This document shows, one piece after another, positions 17,580-28,014 of a stretch of DNA of 64,000 nt. Numbering within the stretch: position 1 is the stretch's first letter; every line of letters starts with the position of its first letter. Made by a program: the position numbers and the translations under genes. The notes beneath the pieces are model-generated. The model worked only from the letters and a program-made list of their open reading frames with translations, did not search any database and was not told the origin of the DNA. Source of the stretch: SNAP01 sp049671745 (GTDB lineage Bacteria; Bacteroidota; Bacteroidia; Bacteroidales; Marinifilaceae); the NCBI GenBank assembly GCA_049671745.1, contig JBATVL010000042.1:19220-83219 (forward strand), written 5' to 3'.

Positions 17580-18248
17580 ATGTGGATTCTCTTTTTAGTT
17601 ATAAGCCTTTCTATTGTTTTATTCTATGGTTCATATAGTATAAGAAATAGCTTTTATGTGAAATCTTTTTGCGGAATAAATACTAAAGAGAAGATAATTG
17701 CTATTACTTTTGACGATGGAATAGATAGTGTACATACACCAAAGATATTAGATGTACTAAAAGAGTTTAAAGTAAAAGCTACATTTTTTATAATTGGTAG
17801 TAAGGTGGTTGGCAACGAAGAGATTCTTAAGAGAATTATAGATGAGGGTCACTTAATAGGGAATCATACATTCTCTCATAAGCCTATATTTCCTCTTTTT
17901 TCGTTTAAAAACATGCTATCTGATATTCAAAAGTGTAAAAATATTCTTGATGAATATACAGAGACAAATCTTTTCCGTCCACCTTTTGGTGTTACAAATC
18001 CTACAATATCTAAATCTATTAAAGAGTTAGGTTACAGATCTATAGGTTGGTCTATACGTTCTTTAGATACCAATACAGATGATATAGAAAAGACATATAA
18101 TAGAATACTTAAGAGATTAAAAGGTGGAGATATAATATTATTGCACGATAGATTAAAGAATAGCGATAAGCTGCTTAAGAAACTACTGCTCTTCTTAAAA
18201 GAGAACAAATATAAAGTTTGTACAGTGAGTGAATTATTAGAAAAATAG
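17580..18248 (+). CDS. NodB-type polysaccharide deacetylase-like protein
   Basis: 222 residues: N-terminal membrane anchor (1-20) and a NodB homology domain with TFDDG (43-47), metal-binding H-x3-H (His96, His100 in NHTFSH), RPPFG (133-137) and GDIILLHD near the end. The metal site is complete, so it is probably an active deacetylase facing the periplasm. Such an enzyme could deacetylate an amino-sugar on the polyene lipid; a glycosyltransferase is encoded nearby. Spacing of 1-2 bp to both neighbours indicates one operon. Confidence 0.88.
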   Translation: MWILFLVISLSIVLFYGSYSIRNSFYVKSFCGINTKEKIIAITFDDGIDSVHTPKILDVLKEFKVKATFFIIGSKVVGNEEILKRIIDEGHLIGNHTFSHKPIFPLFSFKNMLSDIQKCKNILDEYTETNLFRPPFGVTNPTISKSIKELGYRSIGWSIRSLDTNTDDIEKTYNRILKRLKGGDIILLHDRLKNSDKLLKKLLLFLKENKYKVCTVSELLEK

Positions 18249-18250
18249 AT

Positions 18251-18886
18251 ATGAAGAAAAATATAATTATAAGCATACTGCTTTTGTTCAATGTTTTTAC
18301 TGTTTTTGCTCAATCAACAACTGACAATAGTGCTCTTAGAGATACTATTACAGTTAAATTAAAGAAATTAGCATCTACAATGAAGACTATAGATTGCAAT
18401 TTCCTACAGACAAAATATATAGATGTGTTTGATGAGGAGATAGAATCTAAGGGTAGTTTCTTTTACAAAGAGAACAAGATAAGAATGGATTATACTACTC
18501 CTGTAAAATATACAATGATTATTAATGCCAACAAATTAACTACTGTCTCAAGCGGTAAGAAGTCAGTGATAGATTTAGGAGACAATCAGATAATGCATAA
18601 TATGAAGGGTATGATGACAGCTTGCATGATAGGCGATTTAAGCAAATTGACTAGTGAGTATAATGTGCAGTACAGTCAGAATACAAATCAGTATATCACC
18701 AAGATAATAATGAGGGACGATCAGAGTTCTAAATACATAAATTCTATAGTTATTTATTTATCAAAGAATACTATGGCCGTTGACGAGTTACATATCAAAG
18801 AGTCGGGAAAAGATTACACTAAGTATAAGTTCTATAATCGTAAGTTTAATACCTTAAAGACTAATGAGAAATTTAAAATTAATTAG
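18251..18886 (+). CDS. LolA-like periplasmic carrier
   Basis: 211 residues with a signal peptide (MKKNIIISILLLFNVFTVFA) and the LolA-type opening: LKKLASTMKTIDCNFLQTKY, then ESKGSFFYKENKIRMDYTTP. LolA folds carry hydrophobic ligands across the periplasm. In aryl-polyene clusters the LolA homologue is believed to help deliver the polyene lipid to the outer membrane. It overlaps the following lipoprotein gene by 23 bp, which would act as the LolB-like acceptor. Confidence 0.85.
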   Translation: MKKNIIISILLLFNVFTVFAQSTTDNSALRDTITVKLKKLASTMKTIDCNFLQTKYIDVFDEEIESKGSFFYKENKIRMDYTTPVKYTMIINANKLTTVSSGKKSVIDLGDNQIMHNMKGMMTACMIGDLSKLTSEYNVQYSQNTNQYITKIIMRDDQSSKYINSIVIYLSKNTMAVDELHIKESGKDYTKYKFYNRKFNTLKTNEKFKIN

Positions 18887-19475
18887 TGCATTTATAATAC
18901 TACTTGTTTTCTCTTCTTGTGCAAGTCTTATACCTGCAGGCTTTCATAAAGATAAAAAGGCAGAAAGTGAATTAAACAAATTACCAGCTTTTGTAAACTC
19001 TTCTTCTTTACAGAAATATGATATGACACTAGATTATAAAAAATCGCATTTTAGTGGAATGTTATTATTAAAGAAGATGGACGAATCATCATGCCGTTTG
19101 GTTTTAACATCTTACTTAGGTTTAAGCATATTCAATCTGGAAATATCTAAAGATAAAGTACTTGTTCAGCAGTGCATAGAGCCTCTTAACAAGAAAAAGA
19201 TATTAGAGTTATTTGCCAGCGACATAGAATTTATGATGGCTTACGAACATAGTCCTTTAGACAAATACTCAGTATATAAGAGTGAGGAGTCTAATAATGT
19301 TATAGAAAAGATTTCAAACAGATATTACACTATAGACACTACACAAAGTAGATTAGTTAGAGTGCAACAAAGAGGTTTCTTTGGCAAGAGAGACATACGT
19401 TTTTTTTCAGCAAAGAAAATTGTTATTAATCATCCCATTATAGGACTAAGATTAACAATTAACAGTTTAAAATAA
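18864..19475 (+). CDS. LolB-like lipoprotein
   Basis: 203 residues with a lipoprotein signal (LLVFSSCAS, lipidated Cys19). The mature part is beta-rich (YDMTLDYKKSHFSGMLLLKK, SCRLVLTSYLGLSIFNLEI), fitting a LolB/DUF4292-like fold. Overlap with the LolA-like gene suggests the pair work together in delivering the product to the outer membrane. The fold is inferred from pattern, the lipobox is seen directly. Confidence 0.75.
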   Translation: MRNLKLISAFIILLVFSSCASLIPAGFHKDKKAESELNKLPAFVNSSSLQKYDMTLDYKKSHFSGMLLLKKMDESSCRLVLTSYLGLSIFNLEISKDKVLVQQCIEPLNKKKILELFASDIEFMMAYEHSPLDKYSVYKSEESNNVIEKISNRYYTIDTTQSRLVRVQQRGFFGKRDIRFFSAKKIVINHPIIGLRLTINSLK

Positions 19476-19480
19476 ATATA

Positions 19481-19849
19481 ATGTTATTAAAGGATTTTTA
19501 TAAAATAGAAGAAAGAGAGGAAATAGATAATGTACATGTTTTCAGATTGTTCTTAAATCCTAAACATGAGATCTATAAGGGGCACTTCCCTGACTTTCCA
19601 ATAATGCCAGGAGTATGTTCTATGCAAATTGTAAAAGAATGTGCTTCTCTTGTATTAGGTCAAGAAATACAACATAAAGAAATAAAGACATGTAAGTTCG
19701 TTTCTGCTGTTAACCCTAATGAAAACTCTAGTTTGCTCTTAAAACTAAAACTCTCTGATCCCACAGATGGTATAATAGTTATTAATGCCAATATAGAAGC
19801 GGCAGATAAGATAGTCTTAAAGTTTAAATCTCATTCAATACTTAAATAG
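19481..19849 (+). CDS. Hotdog-fold 3-hydroxyacyl-ACP dehydratase (FabZ/ApeI-like)
   Basis: 122 residues. The block YKGHFPDFPIMPGVCSMQIV contains the catalytic His35 and the family pattern G-H-F-P-x-x-P-x-x-P-G; Glu53 in VKECA lies in the active-site helix. It probably catalyses the dehydration steps that create conjugated double bonds. It is the more canonical of the two dehydratase-like genes in the cluster. Confidence 0.88.
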   Translation: MLLKDFYKIEEREEIDNVHVFRLFLNPKHEIYKGHFPDFPIMPGVCSMQIVKECASLVLGQEIQHKEIKTCKFVSAVNPNENSSLLLKLKLSDPTDGIIVINANIEAADKIVLKFKSHSILK

Positions 19850-19850
19850 A

Positions 19851-21026
19851 ATGACTAAAGCAGAAATATACAAAAAGAAATTAAAGGATCTTAATGTTGT
19901 TGTTATTCTTCCCACTTATAATAATGCTAATACTATAGCCTCTATTATAGAAGATGTGGCAGAATATGCAAGCGATATTATTGTTGTGAACGATGGATCT
20001 ACAGACAATACATCCTATATATTGGAAGAGAACGACTTTATAAATATATTCTCTTATCCTAAAAATAAAGGAAAAGGAATAGCCTTAAAGCATGGTTTTG
20101 AAATGGCACAAAGAGGTAATTTCAGATACGCTATTACCATAGATACAGATGGTCAGCATTTTGCAAGCGACATTCCCTCTTTCATAGACAAGATAACAGA
20201 GTCTCCTGATAGTTTACTAATAGGAGCAAGGGACTTGTCAGCCGATAATATGCCAAGCAAAAACAGTTTCGCTAATAAGTTCTCTAACTTCTGGTACAAA
20301 GCAGAAACAGGAATAGCTCTTGAAGATACACAGTCTGGCTTTAGATTATACCCTCTAGAAAAGATAAAAGATTTTAAGTATGTATCCTCTAAGTATGAGT
20401 TCGAATTAGAAGTAATGGTTTATGCTGCATGGAAAAATATTAATGTAGAAAATATTACAATACAGGTTTATTATCCCAAAGCAGAGGATAGAGTCTCACA
20501 TTTCAGACCATTCAAGGATTTTACAAGAATAAGTATACTTAATACTTACCTAGTAACATTAGCTCTTTTATGGTATTGGCCAAAGAAATTCATCTTATCA
20601 TTAACACTTACTAATCTAAAGAATTTCTTCTATGATAAGATAATAAACTCTAGCGAATCAGATAAAAATGTAGCACTATCAATAGGACTTGGTTCTTTCT
20701 TTGGAATAGCACCTGTATGGGGTTTTCAAATGTTAGTAGCTGGCGTGGTGGCACATCTCTTAAAACAAAATAAGGTAATCACCATCTTTGCAGCTAATAT
20801 CAGTCTACCACCTTTAATACCTTTCATCTTATATGCAGGTTTTGCTGTTGGGGGTTTTCTCTTAGACAAACCAACTGATCTAAGCTTTAGTAATGTTAGT
20901 CTAGAATCAGTACAAAGAGATCTTGTGCAATACCTTGTTGGTAGTACAGTCTTAGCAATAAGTTACGGACTCTTCATGACAGGATTGTCTTACCTCTTAT
21001 TAAAAATCTTTAGAAACAAAAAATAG
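19851..21026 (+). CDS. Family 2 glycosyltransferase fused to DUF2062 membrane domain
   Basis: 391 residues. Residues ~15-235 form a GT2 domain of the dolichol-phosphate-mannose-synthase type (VVVILPTYNNANTI, VVNDGSTDNT, ITIDTDGQHF). Residues ~245-385 are a DUF2062 membrane domain (LSIGLGSFFGIAPVWGFQM, LPPLIPFILYAGFAVGG). It likely glycosylates a lipid carrier or the polyene lipid at the inner membrane. Together with the nearby deacetylase it implies a sugar on the final product. One bp separates it from the MMPL fusion gene. Confidence 0.88.
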   Translation: MTKAEIYKKKLKDLNVVVILPTYNNANTIASIIEDVAEYASDIIVVNDGSTDNTSYILEENDFINIFSYPKNKGKGIALKHGFEMAQRGNFRYAITIDTDGQHFASDIPSFIDKITESPDSLLIGARDLSADNMPSKNSFANKFSNFWYKAETGIALEDTQSGFRLYPLEKIKDFKYVSSKYEFELEVMVYAAWKNINVENITIQVYYPKAEDRVSHFRPFKDFTRISILNTYLVTLALLWYWPKKFILSLTLTNLKNFFYDKIINSSESDKNVALSIGLGSFFGIAPVWGFQMLVAGVVAHLLKQNKVITIFAANISLPPLIPFILYAGFAVGGFLLDKPTDLSFSNVSLESVQRDLVQYLVGSTVLAISYGLFMTGLSYLLLKIFRNKK

Positions 21027-21027
21027 A

Positions 21028-24000
21028 ATGGGGCAGTTTTTTATTCATATTTACAATTATTTTCAGAAGCACAGAACATTATTATATCTAATAATGATAT
21101 TAAGTTTTGCCTTCTTTGCCTTCTCGGCATCTAAGCTAAAACTAAACGAAGACATAACATCTGTTTTCTCTGATAAGGGAAAGATGCGTAATAGTTCAAT
21201 GGTTTTTAAACACCTAAAAATCAAAGACGAACTAGTTGTTCTTATCTCTTCTAATAATAATGCCAGTGCTGATAAATTAATAAAAGCAGGAGATTCTTTC
21301 ATCTCTAATTTATATGCAAATATAGATAGCAGTCTTATAGAGAGCCTTACTTACACTATAGACGATGATTTAATAAAAAACACTAGCGATTTTATATACG
21401 ATTACTTACCCATCTTCTTAACAGATAAGGATTACACAAGACTAGACTCTTTAATTAATAAAGAAAAGGTAGATAAGCAGTTACTAAATTCCTATTCCAA
21501 TCTTCTCTCTCCAGCAGGTTCTGCATTAAAAGGAATGCTTATAAGAGACCCATTATGGATAGGAGGTAGCTCTTTAAAGCTCTTAGAGGACCTTAAAGTA
21601 TCGGCTCATTATAATATATACAAAGATCATATCTTCTCTGAGAATAGAGATAATCTAGTCCTAGTAATATCTCCCAATACTTCAAAACCCAAAGAAAATG
21701 AGGCACTTGTAGATGCTCTTGATGCATCAATATCAAACATCAATAAATCTACTCCTGAAATAGTTATAGATTACTTTGGTGGAATTCCTATGAGTGTGGG
21801 TAATGCTAGAGTTATCAAAAAAGAGGTTACTCTTACTGTATCCCTAGCTCTACTGATAATTATTATATTTATATTCTTTGCCTTCACCGACAAACGTTCT
21901 ATATTCTTTATACTAATTCCTATAATCTACGGAACGTCTTTTGCGTTCTCTATGATATATTTCCTTAATGGTTCTATCTCAGCCATAGCAATAGGAGCAG
22001 GTGCCACCGTTATAGGTATAGCCCTCAGTTATTCCATACATGTACTATCGCATAACAATCATGTTGACAGTATACCTCAATTATTAGAAGAGATATCTTT
22101 CCCACTAACAATAGGAAGTACTACCACCATAGGGGCCTTTGTTGGATTAATGTATACAAACTCAAATTTACTTCAAGATTTTGGACTTTTTGCCTCTTTA
22201 TCATTGGTAGGAACAATAATATGCTGCTTGATTTTCATGCCTCATTTCTTAGATGTAAAGTCAAGAAAAAAGACAGTAAAGAAACGCTTTATTGATAAAA
22301 TAACTAATTACTCTTTCGATAAGAACAAGAAAATACTCATACTATTCTTAATAGCTATACCAGTATGTTTATTCTTCTCAAGAAATGTAGGTTTTGACGG
22401 AGATATAATGAACCTTAACTTCTATCCTAAGAATTTAAAGCAGGCAGAGCAGAAGATAAAAAAAGTAATGAAAAGAGACAGTACAGATGTGCTTTTTGTC
22501 TCTGTTGGAAATACTCAAGATGAATGTTTCAAAGAGTACAGTAAACTCTCTCACAAATTAGATGGAATAAAGGGCATAAAGTCCTATTCCTCTCTAAACA
22601 GATTTTTTATAAATAAGAAAGAGCAGAATCTAAGAATAGCTAAATGGAATAACTTTTGGCAGACAAGAAGAGAGCCTCTTATCACATATCTAGAAGAAGC
22701 AAAGAATAAACATCATCTTCCTTCTAAACTAATATCAGCTACTAAAACCCTAGTAAGCAAGAAATATACTTATTGCGATTATAGAGTGGAATCACTTAAG
22801 CATAGAAGTCTATTCAAGAATTGGATAAACTCCTCTGACAGTCTTTTTATGGCTATCTCACATGTTAAGATATCAGATACTAAAGATTTGGTCTATGAGC
22901 ATTTCAAGGATGATGCCAATGTGGTTATCTTCGATAAATCATATCTGGCAAGCAAGCTGGTAGTTGATGTAAAAGATGATTTCTATTTCGTACTTACAAT
23001 ATCAGGATTAATAGTCTTTCTTGTGCTTCTACTTACTTATGGAAGAATAGAACTAGCCCTAATATCCTTCACACCCATGCTTATAAGTTGGATAATAATA
23101 ATAGGCATAATGGGCATATTCAATATACAATTTAATATAGTCAGCATAATACTATCAACCTTTGTATTTGGTATAGGCGACGACTTTGCCATATTTGTCA
23201 TGGACGGACTCTTGCAAGAATATAGAAACGACAAGAAGATATTAAATCAACATAAGGAGGCTATACTTTTCTCTGCATTCACCACTATAGTTGGTTTTGG
23301 AGTATTAATAATAGCCAAACATCCAGCATTGAACTCTATTTCTTGGTTATCTATTATAGGCATATTTGTTGTTGTATTGGTGGCATATACAATACAACCA
23401 TTAATGTTCAGAATACTAATCACTAACAGAATAAAAGCAGGGAAACACCCATACACACTATCAAGTTTCATAGCTTCCTTATCACCCTTCGGAACTTTCT
23501 TACTTGTTTGTATTCTCATGCAAATAATACTCCCATTCATACTTCTTCTACCAATAAAGAAGATACACAAAAGATATATATGCAGCTGTTTCATCCGATG
23601 GGGTTGTATGTTTGTTCTTTTTATGGGATATACTGTAAGAGCTAAATTTGAGAACAACAACAAAGAGATTTGGAAGACACCCTCTATAGTAATCTCTAAT
23701 CATCAATCATTCATAGACATACTTTCTATATTATCTCTAAACCCTAAAATAGTTATTCTATCTAAAAGTTGGGTATGGAAATCACCTCTTTTCGGTTTCC
23801 TTGTTCGTTATGCAGGTTTTATACATGTAGAGGACGGAGTAGAAGACAATATAGAAATCATAAGAGAAAGAGTCAAAGAGGGTTACTCTATAGCAATATT
23901 CCCAGAGGGTAAAAGATCGGAGAGTGGACATATAACACGTTTCCATAAAGGAGCCTTTTTTCTAGCTAATGAATTACAATTAGATATTAGACCTGCAGTT

Positions 24001-24849
24001 ATATATGGAGCAGGCATGTGTGTGTCTAAGAAAGAACCTTTCAATATATACGGAGGAAAAGTACGCTTAAGAATTCTGCCTTTAATAAAACACGAGGATA
24101 AAACATGGGGAGAGACTTATCAAGAAAGAACAAAAAATATATCAGCATATTTCAAGAAAGAATACGCAAAAATTACTGATGAATATTCACGTCCGCACAA
24201 TCAATATTTCTATAACAAGTTGATAACAGGTTTCAAATACAAAGGAGCAGTCAACGAATGGTATATGAGAATAAAGGTAAAGATGGAAAAAGGATATACT
24301 TTCTTTGATGAGATCATACCTAGAGATGCACGAATAGTAGATCTTGGCTGTGGATACGGACCATTATCATATATGTTGAGTTTCCTGTCCGAGAAAAGAA
24401 CAGTCTTAGGAGTTGATTACGACGAAGAGAAGATAAGTCTAGCTAATCATATGTACTACAAAACAAAAAATATAGATTTCAAGTGTGCAGATGTTTCTAG
24501 TTACGAATTTAAGGAAACGGATGTTTTTGTCATCAACGATATGATGCACTATCTAAGTTTTGCAAAGCAAGAGCAATTAATCAAAAATTGTGCTTCTTAC
24601 TTAAGTGAAGATGGTTTTATAATAATGAGAGATGGTGATGCAGAGAAAGAGGAAAAGCATAAAATGACTAAACTCACTGAGTTATTCTCCACTAAGATTT
24701 TGAAATTTAACAAGACAGTAGACGACTTACATTTCAATACACGGGAATCATTTATGCGAATATTCAATGATAATAATCTCTCTGTCCACGAGATAGAGAA
24801 CGATAAAATCACCTCAAACACAATTTATATATTAAAGCTTAAAAAATAA
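21028..24849 (+). CDS. Trifunctional MMPL transporter / lysophospholipid acyltransferase / SAM methyltransferase
   Basis: 1273 residues in three parts. Residues 1 to ~820 are an RND/MMPL-type exporter: two sets of six membrane segments, each after a large periplasmic loop, with IGAGATVIGIALSYSIHVLS and FVFGIGDDFAIFVMDGLL. Residues ~870-1060 are a PlsC-type acyltransferase with H-x4-D at His892-Asp897 (NHQSFID) and FPEGKR at 958-963. Residues ~1090-1273 are a class I methyltransferase with DLGCGYG at 1105-1111. This fusion is known from Bacteroidota polyene/flexirubin clusters. It probably couples acylation or methylation of the product to export across the inner membrane. Confidence 0.93.
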   Translation: MGQFFIHIYNYFQKHRTLLYLIMILSFAFFAFSASKLKLNEDITSVFSDKGKMRNSSMVFKHLKIKDELVVLISSNNNASADKLIKAGDSFISNLYANIDSSLIESLTYTIDDDLIKNTSDFIYDYLPIFLTDKDYTRLDSLINKEKVDKQLLNSYSNLLSPAGSALKGMLIRDPLWIGGSSLKLLEDLKVSAHYNIYKDHIFSENRDNLVLVISPNTSKPKENEALVDALDASISNINKSTPEIVIDYFGGIPMSVGNARVIKKEVTLTVSLALLIIIIFIFFAFTDKRSIFFILIPIIYGTSFAFSMIYFLNGSISAIAIGAGATVIGIALSYSIHVLSHNNHVDSIPQLLEEISFPLTIGSTTTIGAFVGLMYTNSNLLQDFGLFASLSLVGTIICCLIFMPHFLDVKSRKKTVKKRFIDKITNYSFDKNKKILILFLIAIPVCLFFSRNVGFDGDIMNLNFYPKNLKQAEQKIKKVMKRDSTDVLFVSVGNTQDECFKEYSKLSHKLDGIKGIKSYSSLNRFFINKKEQNLRIAKWNNFWQTRREPLITYLEEAKNKHHLPSKLISATKTLVSKKYTYCDYRVESLKHRSLFKNWINSSDSLFMAISHVKISDTKDLVYEHFKDDANVVIFDKSYLASKLVVDVKDDFYFVLTISGLIVFLVLLLTYGRIELALISFTPMLISWIIIIGIMGIFNIQFNIVSIILSTFVFGIGDDFAIFVMDGLLQEYRNDKKILNQHKEAILFSAFTTIVGFGVLIIAKHPALNSISWLSIIGIFVVVLVAYTIQPLMFRILITNRIKAGKHPYTLSSFIASLSPFGTFLLVCILMQIILPFILLLPIKKIHKRYICSCFIRWGCMFVLFMGYTVRAKFENNNKEIWKTPSIVISNHQSFIDILSILSLNPKIVILSKSWVWKSPLFGFLVRYAGFIHVEDGVEDNIEIIRERVKEGYSIAIFPEGKRSESGHITRFHKGAFFLANELQLDIRPAVIYGAGMCVSKKEPFNIYGGKVRLRILPLIKHEDKTWGETYQERTKNISAYFKKEYAKITDEYSRPHNQYFYNKLITGFKYKGAVNEWYMRIKVKMEKGYTFFDEIIPRDARIVDLGCGYGPLSYMLSFLSEKRTVLGVDYDEEKISLANHMYYKTKNIDFKCADVSSYEFKETDVFVINDMMHYLSFAKQEQLIKNCASYLSEDGFIIMRDGDAEKEEKHKMTKLTELFSTKILKFNKTVDDLHFNTRESFMRIFNDNNLSVHEIENDKITSNTIYILKLKK

Positions 24850-24850
24850 T

Positions 24851-26338
24851 ATGGGGAAATACGATATTGCAATAATAGGTTCTGGACTGGGGGGGCTAGA
24901 ATGTGGAGCTATCTTAAGTAAAGAAGGATATAAGGTCTGTGTTTTAGAGAAGAACCCTTTATATGGAGGTTGTTTCCAATCTTTCAAAAGAAAGGGGCAT
25001 CTCTTAGATACTGGAATGCATTATATAGGAAGTATGGAAAAGGGGCAGTTGATGTACCAGATTCTTACTTATTTAGGCATATACGATAAGATAAAACTAA
25101 GAAAACTTGATAATACAGCCTTTGATATTATAAATTATAAAGGCAAAGAATATAAATATGCTACTGGTCATAAGGCTTTTATAGAATCTCTGTCTAATGA
25201 TTTCCCAGAGCAACGCGCTAATCTTACAAAATATGTGAACTTCTTAGAGAAGATAGGTAAGTTGGTAAGTGTAGAACTCTTAAAAGAAGGAAAACTCTCA
25301 GAGGGTGCACTAGATCTAATGTCTACATCAGCATACGAGACAATAAAAGAAATGATAGGAGATGAAGATCTTCAACAAATAATAGCAGGAACATCACTCT
25401 TATATGGAGGTGATAAAGAAAGAACTACATTCTATCATCATGCAATGGTAACTAACTCTTATCTAGAGGGATCATACCGTTTTGTAGATGGCAGTATGCA
25501 AGTAGCTGATGCTTTGGTTGCTCAGATACGAGCAAATGGAGGAGATGTTTTCAATAATAAAGAAGTCACTTCTATAAAGATGGAAGGCGACTTAGTCTCT
25601 TGCTTAGAGGTAAATAATGAAGAACTCTTTTATGCCGACAATTTTATTTCTGATGTACATCCAAGTATTACTCTTGACATATTAGAAAAGAATAAAGTAA
25701 TAAAAAAGGCCTTCAAAACACGCATTAACAGTCTGGTTAATACTTACAGCGTCTTTACCACCTACCTTATAATGAAGCCTAAGAAGTGTAAATATAGAAA
25801 TTCAAATATATACTTACACAGAGATAAAGACCTATGGTATGACGAGTCTAAGACAGGTACTTATAGTTGCATGTTATCTTTCCAAGCAAACTCTAAAAAC
25901 AAAGAATTTGTTGATGTGATATCTATACTTGTACCTATGCAGATGAGTGAAGTAGAAGAATATTCTGACACCAAATGCAATAATAGAGGAGCAGGATATG
26001 AAGCTTTTAAAGAAAAGAAATCCCAGGAAGTAATAAGTTTCGTTAATAAATATCACCCTGAGATAGTAGAGAATATAGAAAGTGTATTCACAACATCACC
26101 ATTATCATACCGCGATTATACAGCCACTCTAAACGGCACTGCTTACGGAATAATAAAAGACCATAAGGCCATATATAAAAGCCTATTATCACCACGCACA
26201 AAAATCAACAATCTCTTTTTAACAGGACAGAATCTTAATGTACACGGTGCTATGGGAGTAAGTGTAACAGCATTATACACTTGTGCAGAATTTCTAGGAG
26301 AAGAATACTTAGCTAAAAAAGTAGGGGGAGTATTATGA
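24851..26338 (+). CDS. FAD-dependent oxidoreductase, CrtI/carotenoid-isomerase-like
   Basis: 495 residues. The dinucleotide fold GSGLGGLECGAILSKEGY with G10-x-G12-x-x-G15 and Glu33 binds FAD; GGCFQSFKRKGHLLDTGMHY and the C-terminal FLTGQNLNVHGAMGVS are typical of phytoene desaturase / carotenoid isomerase / retinol saturase proteins. It could desaturate, isomerise or saturate the polyene. One bp from the MMPL gene and overlapping the next gene by 4 bp (ATGA). Confidence 0.88.
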   Translation: MGKYDIAIIGSGLGGLECGAILSKEGYKVCVLEKNPLYGGCFQSFKRKGHLLDTGMHYIGSMEKGQLMYQILTYLGIYDKIKLRKLDNTAFDIINYKGKEYKYATGHKAFIESLSNDFPEQRANLTKYVNFLEKIGKLVSVELLKEGKLSEGALDLMSTSAYETIKEMIGDEDLQQIIAGTSLLYGGDKERTTFYHHAMVTNSYLEGSYRFVDGSMQVADALVAQIRANGGDVFNNKEVTSIKMEGDLVSCLEVNNEELFYADNFISDVHPSITLDILEKNKVIKKAFKTRINSLVNTYSVFTTYLIMKPKKCKYRNSNIYLHRDKDLWYDESKTGTYSCMLSFQANSKNKEFVDVISILVPMQMSEVEEYSDTKCNNRGAGYEAFKEKKSQEVISFVNKYHPEIVENIESVFTTSPLSYRDYTATLNGTAYGIIKDHKAIYKSLLSPRTKINNLFLTGQNLNVHGAMGVSVTALYTCAEFLGEEYLAKKVGGVL

Positions 26339-28014
26339 ATAAATATTTAAAGAAAACCTTGAAATATACTTTAAGGACATTCATACTTTGTGTAATATTA
26401 ATAATATCTAGTGTAGTCTATCTATACAAGTCTGCAGATATGTGTAAACCAGAAGTTAGTTCTACAGAACAGCACTCTTTAGAGAAAATAGACAATTACA
26501 CTAGATATGGAGATAACTACCTTAAGCATGACAGTTGTGGACTATGGGAACTAAAGATACAAGGAGAAGCATATAGTAGAGGTAGAGCCCAAGGGATATT
26601 AATGAAAGATCTTCTACATTTCCAAGAGAAAGTTTTTGTAGACAAGATATATGAGATTGTTCCTTCTAAAGCCTACGTTAAATTCCTTAGATTCTTTATT
26701 CAAATATTCAATAGACGACTAGGCGAGAACATAACAGAAGAATATAGAAAAGAGATATTAGGAATCTCTGAATCATGCACAACAGACTATAACGAATTTG
26801 GCACTCCTTATCAAAGGCAATTAAATTACCATGGAGCTCATGATATAGGTCATACAATGCAAGATTACATGTTAGTGGGTTGTACATCTTTTGCTAGCTG
26901 GGGAGAAAGAAGTAAAGATTCTACTTTAATAATAGGCCGTAACTTCGATTTCTATGTAGGAGACGATTTTGCAAAGAATAAATTAGTAACTATATGCTCA
27001 CCAGAGACAGGTTACAAATTTGTATCTATAGGTTGGGCAGGCATGATAGGAGTATTATCTGGCATGAACGAAAAAGGTTTGAGCATAACAATTAATGCTG
27101 CTAAAGCCTCAGTTCCTAGATCGGCCAAAACACCAATATCTATATTAGCAAGAGAAATATTACAATATGCCTCTAGCATAGAGGAAGCTTACGAAATAGC
27201 TAAGAGTAGAGAAGTCTTTGTATCCGAATCATTATTAATAGGATCGGCAAAAGATGGAAAGGCAGCCATTATAGAGAAATCACCAGATAAGATAGCTCTT
27301 TTCCATACTAAGAACGAAAATCAGATTATATGTACTAATCATTTTCAATCTGATGTATATGCCTTAAGTGAAAGAAATATAAATAATATCAAAAGTTCTG
27401 ACTCCAACTACCGCTACACTAGAGTGGCTCAATTAATAGATAGTCTTAGTCCTATGAATGCGACTTCAGTGGCCAGAATATTAAGAGAGAAAAAAGGTGT
27501 GAACGGAGAGGATATAGGTTTATCTAATCCTATGGGCATAGATCAGCAGATAGCTCATCACTCTGTCATTTTCAAACCACAGCAAAAGATAATGTATATA
27601 TCAACAGCCCCTTGGCAAGAGGGTAAATATGTGGCATACGATTTATCTAAGATCTTTAAAGATGGAGATTTCTCAAAAACCTTACACACTAAGAGTTTAG
27701 AGATAGCAGCAGACAGTGTCTTTCTCAATAAAGACTATAAAAGATTACTTGAATACAGACAATTTGTAAAAGAAATAAAAGACTGCATAAAACACGGAAA
27801 AAAATTCTCTAAAGAGGAGATGTCTGCTTTTATTGCCTCAAACCCAAACATGTATTTAACTTACAAGTTACTGGGGGATTATTGCTACTCAGTATATGAA
27901 AATCAAGATGCAGTAAAATATTGGAAACAAGCTCTTACAAAACAGATACCTTACGAAAACGAAATAATTACTCTTCAAGAAGATATAGATGATGTACAAA
28001 ATAACAAAAAATAA
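26335..28014 (+). CDS. Membrane-anchored C45-type Ntn hydrolase / acyltransferase
   Basis: 559 residues: N-terminal signal anchor (about 12-30), then a domain of the acyl-CoA:6-aminopenicillanic acid acyltransferase (peptidase C45) type. The N-terminal nucleophile is Cys183 in VGCTSFASW, preceded by Gly; RNFDFYVGDDF, GMIGVLSGMNEKGLSITINA and CTNHFQSD follow as in the family. These proteins self-cleave and then hydrolyse or form amide bonds. In this cluster it may form or cleave an amide on the polyene lipid. The last ~80 residues form a helical tail. Confidence 0.85.
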   Translation: MNKYLKKTLKYTLRTFILCVILIISSVVYLYKSADMCKPEVSSTEQHSLEKIDNYTRYGDNYLKHDSCGLWELKIQGEAYSRGRAQGILMKDLLHFQEKVFVDKIYEIVPSKAYVKFLRFFIQIFNRRLGENITEEYRKEILGISESCTTDYNEFGTPYQRQLNYHGAHDIGHTMQDYMLVGCTSFASWGERSKDSTLIIGRNFDFYVGDDFAKNKLVTICSPETGYKFVSIGWAGMIGVLSGMNEKGLSITINAAKASVPRSAKTPISILAREILQYASSIEEAYEIAKSREVFVSESLLIGSAKDGKAAIIEKSPDKIALFHTKNENQIICTNHFQSDVYALSERNINNIKSSDSNYRYTRVAQLIDSLSPMNATSVARILREKKGVNGEDIGLSNPMGIDQQIAHHSVIFKPQQKIMYISTAPWQEGKYVAYDLSKIFKDGDFSKTLHTKSLEIAADSVFLNKDYKRLLEYRQFVKEIKDCIKHGKKFSKEEMSAFIASNPNMYLTYKLLGDYCYSVYENQDAVKYWKQALTKQIPYENEIITLQEDIDDVQNNKK

